Assembly: GCF_021730395.1 (NCBI RefSeq)
Contig: NW_026463352.1
Span: 1-64,000 of the forward strand
DNA: 64,000 nt
Direction of reading: 5' to 3'
Origin: Mercenaria mercenaria
Taxonomy: Eukaryota > Mollusca > Bivalvia > Venerida > Veneridae
The position numbers and the translations under genes were made by a program. The notes under the pieces were generated by a model that worked only from the letters and a program-made list of their open reading frames with translations, was not told where the DNA came from and ran no database searches. Positions 1 through 12,347 of the stretch are shown here, in pieces (positions within the stretch are counted from its first letter, which is position 1; every line of letters begins with the position of its first letter).

Positions 1-770
1 AAAAATGTGGCCTCTGGAGTGTAAAAAAGCATTTGCTTTGATTTGACATATGGACCTAGTTTTTGTTTGACCCAGATTTCATAAAAACAAACATTCTGAC
101 AAAGTTTCGGGAAGGTTGGAGCAAAACAGTGACCTAGTTTTTAACCCCACGTGACCCAGTTTTATACTTGACCTAGAGATCATCAAGACAAACATTCTGA
201 CAATGTCTCACAAAGATCGAGTCAAAGTGTTAAAAAGATTTTCCTTTGATTTGTCTGGGTGACCTAATTTTTGAACCTACATGACCCAAATTCAAATTTT
301 ACCTACAGGTCATCAAGACAAACATTCTGACCAATTCTCACGAGTTTCAAACTTAAATTGTAGTCTCTATAGTGTAAACAAGCTTTTCCTTTGATTTGAC
401 CTAGGATCTAATTTGATCGCATGTGACCAGATTCTAATTCATCCAAACTTCTTATAACATTCTGACCAAGTTTTATGAAACAGAATAAAAAATTGTGGCC
501 CTAGGTGTAAACAAGCTTTTTTTCCTTAAAGTTTAATCTGGTGACCTCGTTTTTGATTTGACCCCAAAGCCAGATATATATCTATCGAGAATTTGATTAA
601 GACTGCTGACAAGTTTCATATCAATCATGAAAAATGCAAGCACCCTATTGCATACATAAGGTGGTTTTTTTTTATTTGACACATACCAGCTAACAAGATT
701 ACACAGATTCGTTCTTGACTAGATTTCATTAAGAAAATCATTCTGATCAAATTTCATGCCCTAGGGAAAG
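1..770. repeat. Tandem repeat array, about 130-140 bp units, cut by window edge
   Basis: Diverged units share GACCTAGTTTTTGA, TGACCCA, CATCAAGACAAACATTCTGA and GTGTAAACAAGCTTTTCCTT. At least four units are visible, decaying toward 770. The left end is outside the window, so its termini cannot be checked against the arm/hairpin layout of the other elements. Confidence 0.8.
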
Positions 771-2416
771 TTTAGTGTTCAATTACCTGTCTACAATTGT
801 AGCTGGGGCTTGATTCATACACTGGGCTATATATCCCAATCAATGTTTAAGACACCGAGTGGGACTTGTTTTGTACATGGCGTATGCCGTGTTACGATAC
901 GTACACCGCCGATGTCAACTTCCGGAACCGGCGAAGCCACTTTATTTCTCTCGTTTGCAACTTCGGGTACTGCCAATTGCAACCGGGCAAAATAGGCGAG
1001 ATGCGTGCGAGTATATGACCAATATGGCTGAAACTCCTCGTAGTAAATTTTGAAGTAGTGTGTGATTATTATCATAAATTTAAAAAAAAAAATGTTTGTG
1101 TAAAATAACTTTAATACTTTTAAAAAGAGAAGAATGCACGTAAACTAACAACACACTTTTTTCAATATGTTTTCTTAACACCTGTAACAAGGACCCTTTA
1201 AAAGAATATTTAATATGCGCGATAAGGAACCTTTTGGTAAGCTAAATCTTGTATCACTTGATTCTTCTTTAACTACAAATCATCTGCACAGCAATCGCCG
1301 CCACCTTTTTGTTTACCGGATTGCTCGATGCGCTCATCTTACAGGCGTACGCCTGTCATGTGTCCGGCTTCCCCCGATATGCCAGTGGCGAATGCAAATC
1401 AAGCAGGCCCCGAAATGCTCAATAATTAATGTTTCAGTCTAGCTATTTGGCATGGCCCTCAGGTGTACCCAAGTGATTTCCCAACTGAAAGGCAAAATCG
1501 GTATACCAGGCGAAAACCGGGTACACAATCGAGCCCACATAATAAGTTGGAATTTTCAGTGGAAAAATTTACATCATTTTGAACCAATTTTATGTACATT
1601 AGAAATAGCACAAAAAGTTCAGTTGAAAGTATTCTGTACTAAATATTTTACAGTTTAACATATGCTCTTCCTTGAACTTGAATTTGTTAAAAATATTTTG
1701 CATTAGCAACAAAGTAATAATTTGATTTCATAGAACGAATTTACAATCACTATTCTACTTGTCCTGGTGTCGGTGTCACACCTTGGTTAAGGTTTTGCCA
1801 AGTACATCTAGCATTTACAATTTAAAGGCCTTATATAGCTTTGCCCTGATTTTTTCTGTTTCTACTAGGTCGAACTACAACCTCACTGGGTCAAGTCCCA
1901 TAACTCTGACCTCATTTTGGTCAAACTAATGTCCTTCTTTTGGACAATCCATGCCAAGTTTCATCAACTTCCGCCAAATGGTTTCAGAGAATGTTGTTTT
2001 AAAGGCATAGATATGTTTGCATTTCCTGTCCATTCGCCAGAAACGCGCATATGTAAGAATACCAAGCCTCCGTCCTGAGTCCTGACATTGGTATAGCATT
2101 TTCGAATTGTCTATACATACGATGGAGACAATGAAGACAATGCCCACATGAATATCCCTGCTTGATCTCCCCCGCAGTGTGCGCAATGATCGATCACTAC
2201 ATTCTAAAGACTTATAAAACATTTTGATGGCAAAATACGCGGAGACTACTCCTTTCAAACCCTGATTGTTTTTTTTACCATATATGAAAGTTTTGGACGG
2301 TCCACCAGATAGCGATCGATCACAATAGGCTCAACGTGAACACTTGTTTCTCAGGTGGGCGGAATTGGTAAACCAGGTGTGATGTATGAAATATTTTGTT
2401 TTTGTTTCGCACCATT
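771..2416. other. Non-repeat stretch with two CpG-richer patches
   Basis: No recognisable gene. Patches at about 860-1010 and 1280-1520 are richer in G, C and CpG than the AT-rich flanks. Open frames here are short and match nothing I know. The patches could be old exons, promoters or a degraded element. Confidence 0.3.
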
Positions 2417-3721
2417 TTAGCCGACTATATGAAGTATACGAGAGCTATCCTCTCGCCCCGGCGTCCCTGGCGTCCCCCCTTGGTTAAATTTTTGGTGCAC
2501 TTCCTCTTTTTTCAACTTATCTCTGTAATACTTGATTGATTTGATTCAACTTGAAATACTTATTCCTCATCATCAATCCCACATATAACTAAGGCCATAA
2601 CCTGTGCAACCACTATTCATGAATTATCCCCCTTTTCACTTAGATTTCAGGTTAAAAGTTTTGATGCACTTTCACTCTTTCTCTGTTTTATACTGAAGGA
2701 TTTGATTCGATCGACTTAAAGTAATGTTCAATATCATCACCTACATCATATGACAAACGTGCATACTCTGGCACCATTTTTTTCATTAATTAGTCCCCCT
2801 TTTTACTTAGAATTTCAGGTTAAAGTTTTGGTGCAATTTCACTCTCACTCTATCAGTTGACTCTACCCTCTGTTTATTACTGAATGGGATTTGATTCAGA
2901 ATTAAAATAGTTGTTCACCTCAATCACCGCCACATCAATGCCAACAGATGCTAAATCTGGCAACAATTTCAGGAATTATTCTCCCTTTTACTTGAATTCA
3001 TTTTTCAGTTAAAAAGTTTTATGCCCTTTCACTCTATCTCTGTTTTACTGAATGGATCTGTTGAAACTTAACCAAGATTGTTCAACATCATACCCTTATC
3101 ATATACCCAAGGTGGCATAACGCTGGGACCCAATTTTTCATAATTATTTCCTTCCTGCCTTCCCTGTTACTTAGAATTTTAGGTAAGTTTTGATGCACTT
3201 TCACTCTATTATTACTGAATGGATTTGATTCAAACTTAAAATGTTGTTCCACATCATCAACTCCCCACCATACGCAAGGTGCTTACTCTGGCACCAATCT
3301 TTCATGAATTATTCCCGTCCCCCCCTTTTTACTTCGATTTTAGGTTAAATTTTGATAAACTTTCACTCTGCTCTGTTTATTACTGAATGGATTTGGATCA
3401 ACTAAAGTAGTTGTTCACCTCATCACCCACGAAAGGGGGCTATATGACCAAGCTGCATAACTCTGGCCCCAATAGTTATGATTATGCCCCTTTTTGCTTA
3501 GGATATACTTATATAGGTTTTGATACATTTTATCTTAACCTCTCTTATTACTTAAGGTTGCTATTTTTGACATAGACCTCAGACTATTGTGCAATCTCTT
3601 CATCCACATGGGAGTCAATGAAACATTCCAGTGACAGCTCTAGTTCCTCGATTGCCCCAGATTCACTATCCAGAGCATCCGAAATAGTCCGGCGCGCTGT
3701 CTGGCTTGTGGACAGCTCTTG
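2417..3721 (-). mobile_element. Helentron-like tandem-repeat element, TCGACTAT-arm family (full copy)
   Basis: Read on the minus strand it starts CAAGAGCTGTCCACAAGCC with a CTGTC/GACAG hairpin and a GCCGGACTATTTCG arm. Internal units of about 140 bp carry the complement of CTCTGTTATTACTGAATGGA, and the element ends ATATAGTCGGCTAAAA. It is the same family as 38814-40099, with which it shares a second internal CTAGAGCTGTCACTGGA start. No protein is encoded. Confidence 0.8.
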
Positions 3722-4290
3722 TTAAGAGTATAAGTAATGTAATGGCATTGCATTTAAATCTTATCGAATGTCCTTCTTTATTCTGTACTAGTACTGTTCA
3801 AGCCGGCAAAAAATTACAGTCAACTTATCCTAATTAATTGTAGGGGGGAGTAAAATAATTTCAGACACATGTCTTCTACATATCATCACAGAGAATATAC
3901 CACTTAACGAACGCTGGAAATTATCTCACACCCCATAATCCGTAAAACTGTGGCTCCTCCTCTTCATTCAAAGCATTCAGGCTCCTGCTTTCTTTAAAGA
4001 ATCAGAACTTATAAACACATTTGCCAAAAAAAAAACACAATACTAAACACTGGTATACTTTCAGATAACTTTTATTATTTATTTCCTTCATATATCTACT
4101 GTCTTTTCAACCAAACAAACATTAAAGTAAAGTAACAAACCACAATTCAGCCGTAGAAAATGCTATGACCTCAATAATGTGTTCAAGATGTGTTTAGCAT
4201 GATCAACTAAAGTACTGGCATTTAGAGACACTTACTGCCGTTTCTTGTATGAGAGATGGGATAAAAATTTCATAATAATAGAGTTTGTTC
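3722..4290. other. AT-rich intergenic stretch
   Basis: I see no gene or repeat boundary here; short A- and T-runs only. Confidence 0.3.
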
Positions 4291-4509
4291 AAACTTTGTA
4301 TATAAACACAGTGTCATGTTTGAAACAGACATATGCAAGAACAATCATAGGTCACCTTACTTGTTTAGGAGTTATCTGCCCTTAAACTGGATTTTTCTTA
4401 AAATTTGCTTAATTCAAGGGCAGATAACTCCTAAAAAGCACGGTGAGTCACTTAGATTTTCCCCCATAATTCTGTTTCTAACACGACACTGTGTTCATTT
4501 ACAAAGTTT
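4291..4509. repeat. 219-bp imperfect palindrome (hairpin MITE-like)
   Basis: The outer arms AAACTTTGTATATAAACACA and TGTGTTCATTTACAAAGTTT are complementary. The inner arms AGGAGTTATCTGCCCTT and AAGGGCAGATAACTCCT are perfectly complementary around a short spacer. No target duplication recognised. Confidence 0.75.
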
Positions 4510-6881
4510 ACAGATCTTGAGAAATACAATTTCATAGAGTAAAAGAATTTTGTTTATGCAATTTATTTTCAGGTACAAAAAAAATAAATGCTAATTTAAG
4601 ACGATGAAAATGAGAATTAAAAAAAAAGGGTTAAAGACCAAGTCTTTTTTTTTTTTTGAAATAGTAAAAATGGTTAAAGACCAAGTCTTTTTACGGCTAA
4701 TCTCACACCAAGGATGAGATTTCCTTTTTACCATGACTCAAATGGTGCAGTAACTGAGCTGTTGCTAGAGTACTTTTTTTACATATTACAATTCGTACAC
4801 AACAATGCTTCTGTTTGAAAACACAGAAAAAAATCACAAGATTTTATACGTTTCATTGTTGTATTCATACCAAGTTTACCCCGTAACTCCCTAAAAAGCA
4901 TACCCTTCCCCGGGCAACCTGAGAATCCTGTGGCAGCCCTTATGTCTTGTGAACTTTTGGCAAAATATATTGTTTTCAAGTTTCACTTTAAAACTGGACA
5001 ACATTATAAATGAAAACAAAGCTCGCATGCTGAATGAAATCGTTATTCGGTTAATTAAATACATTTTACATCCTTTTAAATCAATGCATGAAAAAAAATT
5101 TTTTTAAAAATTTTAGCTGCCGATAAAGGTTAAATTAATCTAAATATCCACTTGGGGTGAAAAAAAACAACGACAACTTACATTTTTTTTAAATTAAACC
5201 AAACAACACAATTATCGGGAAATGATGCATTCGTAAAGTCAATACCTTAATACGTCAATGGCACATATGGCAGGTTATGTCCCCTTTGACCTAAACTTTC
5301 TGTTTAAAGTTTTGCATGCAAGATACTCGTATAATTTTCATACTCATGTGTTTATTCGATGTAAATGAGATGTGGAACTCAAAATTTGTAGTCCTGTTTG
5401 GGCGCCATATAACCTTTCTGTGTTGTGCGCGTAAAACCAAAATAATAAATAAATAAAATAAAATTGTTTTATTATAACATGTATGTATGTTTTCTTTGTT
5501 CTTTTCTTTCAGACAAAAATACCCAATTGGTGTTCTTATAAACTTTGAATATTGAAAGAAGAAGCACGGGTGGCTATCATTCTTACTTATATTTTTAAAC
5601 TTGTGGATCATTAATCTATAAATATGCAAATTTATAGAAAATCTGTCCGCTAGAAATAATTGTGAAAACATCCTTTAACGATTGAACCATTTTTGGTGCA
5701 GTCACACTAAAAAATTTTTTCACAGCTTATATAATACAACATCGGCACACATTGGGCTATCGTCACAAATTTAATTTATATCTTGAAAAAACTAATACCT
5801 TTTGAATGATTATAGCTTGTAAAGGCTACAGGTCACTTTGTGATGTATTTTCCCCTATTATGCATAAGGAAGATGACACAGAGCTACGTAAAATGAGAAA
5901 ATGCACATATGCTCTGCGCAAAAACACTACATGGACCATGCCCGTTTGTACGATTTTTGGGACAAATTGTATTTAAATCCAATGAATGCAATTAGTTTAT
6001 TATTCTTCATCTATTACACATTTAAGGTGGCTCAGTTCCATAAATATGTTGGGTAACTGAGCCATTTTTGGACAAAGAGTCATCAAATAAGTTTTCTGAA
6101 AAGACCAAAATAGCGTTTCGGGTATTTTTTTGCCCGAATGCTGATTTAACATGTATCCAATAACTAAAATAATAATACTGGAAGATGGCTGCAAGTTTAT
6201 TTGCAAGAAACACGCTTCGTATTTCTAAATGTCACAGTTACCCTAATTTCCCCTATAATCTTTAATGTCACAGGACAGTGCACGTATTTGATTTGACATT
6301 TTAGTGACAAGAGGTATACGATCTTATAATTTAGTTTAAAACAAAGAGTTATAAAAATAAATAGATCGGCAACTTGCAAAGGCATATATAGCAAATCGCC
6401 AACTCCCGTTGCCGCAAAACGAGAATCTCGTTACCTCTCGCGACATTCTCAAGCGCCATTTTATGCGAAATATACACTGACTGTCAATTGTTGTTAGTGC
6501 CAATCGAATGTATCACCGTATGAACCACGCTTTTGATAGTCAAGAAACGGGTATTTTGTGCTTAAGACTATTCATCTTAAACAAATACTGTTGATGTTGT
6601 TGTGGGTGACAAAGCTAACCTGTATTTTACATGTAGTTTTTAAATGAACAATTGCAACTCATGCTCGCGCTCTAAGATAACGCGATCACGCTCGGAACCT
6701 CGAGATCACTCGAGATTACAGCCAGTTGCCATTTTTGTGTAGTTATACTTCTTTGGTTAAACCCTGAAAATTAATAATAATAAAGGAATGGTGTTTGTTT
6801 TACATGTAGATCAAAGCATTAACCCCCCTCGTGAAAATATTAACATGGAGTGGTGTTTCCTGTTGATTTCTCCTGTAGAGT
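4510..6881. other. AT-rich intergenic stretch
   Basis: Contains a duplicated AGACCAAGTCTTTTT motif (4636-4692) and scattered homopolymers, plus CpG-containing patches near 6400-6470 and 6660-6720. No coding segment with splice signals or family resemblance was found. Confidence 0.3.
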
Positions 6882-7815
6882 CAGTGTACCCGATTTCGCA
6901 CTGTACGGCGTTTCGCACACCCAGCAATTCATGTGCTTTGTGAGAATAAAGCAGAAAATTCAACAATTCTTTGGTATTATTTTCACAAAATTGATTAATT
7001 CCCGACTAATTGACACAAGGGGTCCATCCCCGCTTGAGCCTCGTTTCTGGTAAGTGCAGGACGAAAACAATAACAATAACTAAGGGAGGCCATAGGTCAG
7101 TCGAAAAATAATTAAATTTATGAAACTAATGAACAAGCAACCAACAACAAGGTGTACACTAAATTGAAAAATCACTTTTCCTTCTACATGTAGGTATTTA
7201 CCTATTACTTTACCGAACATGAAAAATATTTCAACAGATATTGAAAGTTCTCCCAACCTCAAAATGACTTCAACCTTGATTGTTTGCTTTACTTTTTTTA
7301 TAAAACCAGAGAACTTAATCGAAATGACAGACTTGTTTGGGGTCTTTGTGATCAGCAGCTTCTATTGTTTTATTTTTTTGTTCAATGTATTCAGCTGTTT
7401 TTAGCCTTTTCTGCTTTCAGCAGTAAAAAAAGGGTTTGGTCCCTATATTTCACTTTTCAGAACTGCTTTTAATTCACTTTCAATGTTTTATTGGAAAACA
7501 TACCTGTTTAAATTGAATAGATAAATACTTACAAATTCATTGAAATTTCCTTTGGGGTTAATGCATTACCATCACTGAATCTATAAAAGCATGGTGTGCG
7601 AAACCGGGTACACTAAATGCAAAAACTGTCAAAATTGTTATCCGAATCAAGTTCACCAAGAGGTATGACGTCATTGAAGTGGGAAAGGAAAGTAAGCGTG
7701 TTTTAAACCAAAATAAGTGTATTTATTAAAACATGTAGAGGTAAATTCAAATTTAATCATTTTTGGCTAAATAGGAAAGTATTCTTAGGAAATGTGTGCG
7801 AAACCGGGTACACTG
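6882..7815. mobile_element. TIR element of about 0.93 kb, non-coding
   Basis: The left end CAGTGTACCCGATTTCGCAC pairs with the right end GTGTGCGAAACCGGGTACAC TG, with one mismatch and one offset. The right motif is repeated inside at about 7593-7614, and TTTCGCACACC recurs near the left end. No transposase frame and no clear target duplication. Superfamily unknown. Confidence 0.55.
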
Positions 7816-8372
7816 ACTATTATCATATTTTCACGTTAAAATGTGTTTGTGTGAAATATTAATGAATTGCATTTCAGTAATTGTTCAACAGTATTACAAT
7901 TTACCTAAATATACATACAAATTAGCAAAACTATCTTAAAACAGCAAAAACCATAAAAGGCATAATCATTTGGGAATTTTAAATTCAACTTTGGGAAAAA
8001 AACATACTTTTTTGCATTCGGATTACCTCCTTTTACCGGAGGTAGATTTATAGGGAAAAATAGCCCCGGGATGTGGGCGTAAGTTGTAAAAAGTCGATCT
8101 TTACGAATGAAAACACGACTTATATATCATGTATATATTATGTGTAAATATTAGACAATATTATACGCCATAATGGATTTCCAATTGGAACCAGAAGCAG
8201 ATGTTTCTTCAATCATTTTGCGGTCAACTGCACGTGGCTTCCATGTTACTCCTTTTAGTATTGACCGCGTGTTAACAACTTAACATCACATTTAGTATTT
8301 GCGTTATATTTTCGTAATATCGGGCTGTCTTCTACCTTATAATGGATTTCCAAATTGAACTGGAAGCAGACG

Positions 8373-8795
8373 CAATCTGACTAAAGTACTTGATCTTCTA
8401 AACGAAGATCTGAGAACGACCCATTCACATTCGTCTTCTGTATATTTTGGATTTCCAATATTGCTATTTTTATTTTCGCAAATATATTTTTGTTTGAACC
8501 AATCGGACAACTTGTTCGAATGTCAAAGTGTAAGAAAAATGTGTGGTTAATCCAGGGCTCGAACCTGGGACCTCTCGTTTATAGAGCAAGTGCTCTACCG
8601 ACTGAGCTAACCGGCTATCTGAAATCTTTCGACATAAAAATTGTTGATATCAAAACCCAAGTCTTTATAAAGCTTACAGAAAGCTGTAAGGTAGCTTTTG
8701 ATTGGCTAGCGGAAGGGTTGTCAGAACGAGGCCATCAATAGCTCGTTGTCAGATCCTATGCGTAGCGTAATAGGAGATGTACTTTAGTCAGATTG
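8373..8795. mobile_element. 423-bp TIR element with 10-bp target duplication, carrying a tRNA-like sequence
   Basis: Perfect 17-bp terminal inverted repeats (CAATCTGACTAAAGTAC and its complement) are flanked by direct repeats GAAGCAGACG at 8363-8372 and 8796-8805. A 10-bp duplication fits Mutator-like superfamilies (8-11 bp). The only recognisable content is a tRNA-like sequence at 8545-8616 on the minus strand. Confidence 0.88.
8545..8616 (-). tRNA. tRNA-like sequence (probably a pseudogene) inside a TIR element
   Basis: The 72 nt fold into a standard cloverleaf layout. The D-arm has a perfect A box TAGCTCAGTCGG, and the T-arm CCAGG-TTCGAGC-CCTGG has a perfect B box GGTTCGAGCCC. The anticodon loop TCTATAA would give UAU (Ile), but position 33 is C instead of U. 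The acceptor stem AGCCGGT/ATTAACC has three mismatches. Pol III promoter elements look intact while the tRNA itself looks non-functional. Confidence 0.55.
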
Positions 8796-8940
8796 GAAGC
8801 AGACGTTTCTTCAATTATTTTGGCGGGAAAACTGCACGTGCCTTCCATGATGCTCCTTTGGTATTGATCGTGTGTTTACAGAAAATTTAGTATTTGCGTT
8901 ATATTTTCGTGTCAGCAGCTATATTAAATTTTCATGGAAG

Positions 8941-9719
8941 TGTAAACAAAATATTCTTCAACCAAATGAGAATACATGCTTCAGGGCTTGAATTTATTTC
9001 GTTTCTGTAAGCTAGTGACCGTTTCTGAAATGGTTGAGTTCATAGTATTTTTCATTCGAGTGTGCTTAATATTTCATTGATGTTAGAAAAAAAAATTACC
9101 GACCCAGAAGTAATGGGTCGGAAATGGCAAACAAACATATTTAAGGGTGGTCTTGAAATGCGAAATTATTACTTGCAGGCTTAATTGTCTGACTTGTAAG
9201 ACTTATCGACTGAAAAAGCACATGACTGCTGCACAATAAAGAAACAATTATAACATGGTCAAACATAAACAGTCATTATAAGAGAAGTGAGACATTTTAC
9301 ACTCAAATTTACTCACTTTTATTTTTCATAAAATTTGATGTTCAGCAAAACCTGTCTGTAGAATTGATATTCCGTTGTGTAACGATTACAGAAAGCATAA
9401 AGGGAAGTAATTCCACTAATATGCAAATTTGTAAACCTGTCGATTGTCATTGGAGTATAATGACAGTATATATGTCGACAAATCACCTTTGGTGATGAGC
9501 TAGCTTTTCACCGACGGGATTTGTGTGGCACTGAAACGTTACAGTTGTAACTTTTCACCCGCAATTCTTATCAAATCTAGACGCATAAATTTCAGAGGCT
9601 ATTTGGCTCAGTTTATTTTCAATTTTTATATGTGAAACGACTTAAGAAAACTAAAATTATCTAGTTGATCGACACTGAATCCGGGTTAAGCCCCGCCCAT
9701 GTTGCCTACAACTAAGTTG
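8941..9719. other. AT-rich intergenic stretch with a short hairpin
   Basis: A perfect stem-loop CCGACCCA-7-TGGGTCGG lies at 9101-9123. Nothing else recognised. Confidence 0.35.
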
Positions 9720-10207
9720 TTTTTAACTCGACTATACGGAGTATGGAGAGCTGTCCTACTCGACCCTCGGTTAAAGTTTTGATGCGCTTTCCTTATATCT
9801 CTGTTATTGCTTGAGAGATTGGACTGAAACTTTTTTGGTGCACTTTCGCTCTATCTCAGTTATTATTAAATGGATTTCATTCAAAGTTAAAACAATCATC
9901 CCACATCATAATCCACATCATATGACACTAGGCTCATAACTCTGGTACCATTTTATCATGAATTATGCCCCTTTTTACTTTGGATTTTAGGTTAATTTTG
10001 ATGCATTTTCATTAATCTCTGTCACAAGGGATTTTATTCAAACATAAAGTATTTATTCTACATCATCATGCACAGCATATGACTCAAGAATAACATCTCT
10101 TGCACAGTATTTCATTAATTAATCCCCTTTTTACTTAAATTTTCAGATTAATGTTTTGGCGCCCTTTCATTTGACACAAGGGACATAACTCTGGTACCGT
10201 ACCAATA
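9720..10207 (-). mobile_element. Helentron-like tandem-repeat element, TCGACTAT-arm family (5'-truncated)
   Basis: On the minus strand it ends CCGTATAGTCGAGTTAAAA at the low-coordinate side. Three decayed internal units match those at 2417-3721 and 38814-40099. The 5' hairpin end is absent. Confidence 0.7.
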
Positions 10208-11039
10208 TTCAGTTCGGATCAATGTATATAATGAATGTAAAAAAGTAAGAAACAATTAATGCAAGATGAGGTAATATTCTCAACTATTATGATAATGTCT
10301 TCTTTACTTGCAGAAACTTAAATGACAGTATTGACTGGAGTTTGAATTACTCAAAGGGAAAAAGACAAAACAGTCCAAAAAAAAACAAAAACGGTCGTCC
10401 ATCTTTCATCCGGCATATATCCATAGGTGTTGGATAAAAAGCGAAGTTATGGAGCCGAAGTGGAGTACTTGGGGAAATTATCTTTGAAGGTAAAGTTTGT
10501 ATTTTAACAGCGTCAAACGGAATACATTAGAGAAATATATTTATAAAATTAATTAAACTTAACTATGAAGAAGAACAAACGTTCCTGGCGGAACTCGAAC
10601 CAAAAATACAATAACCAAATTTTGTATGTAGTATGCTTATAGATATTCTCCATTTTGCTACTTGTTCGTGTCTGCCGGTCTGTCTCTATTATATCTTCAA
10701 ATGTATCAATCAGTTTATCAATCCATACGTCCGTTCGCACATCAATCCATTTGTGAAGTCACCATAATAATACGTCGAACTCTACATACATTTGCCAATT
10801 TTTGTTTTACTTTGTTTTTTTTTGTTGTTGAATGTTCCAAGTGGTTACAGAGCGACTTCAGAACTTAGATACTGGAGAACCTATGATAACAACCTGCACA
10901 TCATGAACTGCACTGTAATAACGCGGTTTAATGACGAACAGTTACAATAACATTTCAACTCGAGTGGTCAGAGATAGAAATTGGCTAGCTTTTGTTGTCA
11001 AGTAAGAAGGGGAAATAAAAATAGGCTGCGTACTTCCGT
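10208..11039. other. Intergenic stretch, no gene seen
   Basis: AT-rich. Remnants of a CCGTC/CATCC-rich simple sequence at about 10670-10755 resemble worn GACAGACG-type microsatellite ends of the tandem-repeat elements. Confidence 0.25.
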
Positions 11040-11237
11040 GCGAATGACTTTGTACTGGTTGGAGCGTTCGCTTGACGGTGAATCGAGCGGTCATAGGTTT
11101 GGTGTCCGGTACAGTCACTCTATCCGTGACTTATATTTTTCAATGGGACAGTTGTAAGTTACTGTGGGAAAGAGTTTAGTGCTTGTAAAAAATGAAATGT
11201 TGTCGAAAACGGCGTAAAACCAAAAAATAAACAATAA
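11040..11237 (+). repeat. Decayed tRNA-derived SINE
   Basis: The head TGGTTGGAGCGTTCGCTTGA resembles a worn tRNA D-arm region. The 3' end GTTGTCGAAAACGGCGT then AAAACCAAAAAATAAACAA matches the tail shared by the other SINEs here. Confidence 0.5.
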
Positions 11238-11675
11238 TTATTCCCGGTTAATTCTAACTATTATGTTGATCGAACTATGCACAGTAAAAACGAAATGAAG
11301 TTAATGTGCACGGGCATGAAATAAATAAGTTATTGCACTTGCGCGATTGATAACTATTATTTGTGTTGGGTTTACGCTTTTTCTCAGCAACCTTAAATTT
11401 ACACAGCCTGTCTTTATAGTTTCTAACCAGTAGACACTCCATAAAAAAAGACAACTTTCTCACTTCATGGAACGCTGTAGCTAGTCGAGCTTGAACCAAC
11501 ATCTCCAGATTCCGGGGGAAATTGTATTTAAATTCCCAACTTGCATTGTAGCATGAAAATGGACTCGATAGTCAAGGAATTTTATACTCTTATTCTGTTC
11601 AAAAACATTTCAGGAACATTTTCAGAAAATTCAAATTAAAAAAGAATGCTATGGAGGAGAGAACGAGCAGTAAAA
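11238..11675. other. Intergenic stretch, no gene seen
   Basis: AT-rich unique-looking DNA. No coding or repeat signature that I can support. Confidence 0.25.
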
Positions 11676-11837
11676 TGAGCCGCGCCATGAGAAAACCAAC
11701 ATAGTGCGTTTGCGACCAGCATGGATCCAGACCAGCCTGTTCGCTTTCAGAGCCTATTGCAATTAAAGAAACCGTTAGCGAACAGCTTGGATCCTGACCA
11801 GACTGCGCGGATGTTGGTTTTCTCATGGTGCGGCTCA
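11676..11837. mobile_element. 162-bp hairpin MITE (TGAGCCG...CGGCTCA family), copy 1
   Basis: Begins TGAGCCGCGCCATGAGAAAA and ends with the near complement. Inner arm GATCCAGACCAG pairs with CTGGTCAGGATC. It is the same family as 31324-31530 but lacks part of one inner arm. Confidence 0.8.
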
Positions 11838-12347
11838 GATGTTTAATAAGAAGTATCTTTTTTTTTCTTTACGCTTTTTTTTGTACGTAACATGCATTCA
11901 TGTATACAAGTGTGACAATAAGAATCGGAAAGAATACAAAATCAGAATACGCTTAAAATGAAATTTATGTTGTAGTAAACTTTTTTTGGGATGAACCTAT
12001 TTTTCCCTAAAATACAAACAGTTTTTTTTTTGTGTGAAATTTTGATGCCCAAATTTTTGCGCGTGAAAATGGGGGTAGGGAAAAAATTAAGATAATATAG
12101 CGAAAACGAAGTCGGAGACCTCCGATCCTTTTCGCTCATTTTACAGTAAAATAAATTTATATGATAACTTTAGTTGTTTTTTTTTAAAAATCTATGGACC
12201 AGTTGCTACACACTTTTTAGTCATTCCGCTCGCAAACAATAATTTCGTAGAAAGATTTTGGCATGATTTTTGCATAGAGTAAGCATTCCTTCGGGGAATA
12301 GTCGGAGTGCATGTTTGAAAATTACATGACCGTATATGCCATATTGT
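11838..12347. other. Intergenic stretch, no gene seen
   Basis: AT-rich with T-runs; no recognised feature. Confidence 0.25.

Larger units (their letters stand above)
8168..8940. repeat. Tandem duplicate of a roughly 170-bp unit, second copy interrupted
   Basis: Unit 1 (about 8168-8337) begins ATAATGGATTTCCAATTGGA and includes CACGTGGCTTCCATG and TTTGCGTTATATTTTCGT. Unit 2 begins at 8339 and resumes at 8796 after a 423-bp TIR element inserted in it, then continues to about 8920. The duplication shows the uninterrupted form of the insertion site. Confidence 0.75.

Noticed and set aside
5291-5671. 126-codon open frame on the minus strand
   Set aside because: Phe/Lys/Ile-rich translation from AT-rich DNA, no recognisable domain, no splice context.
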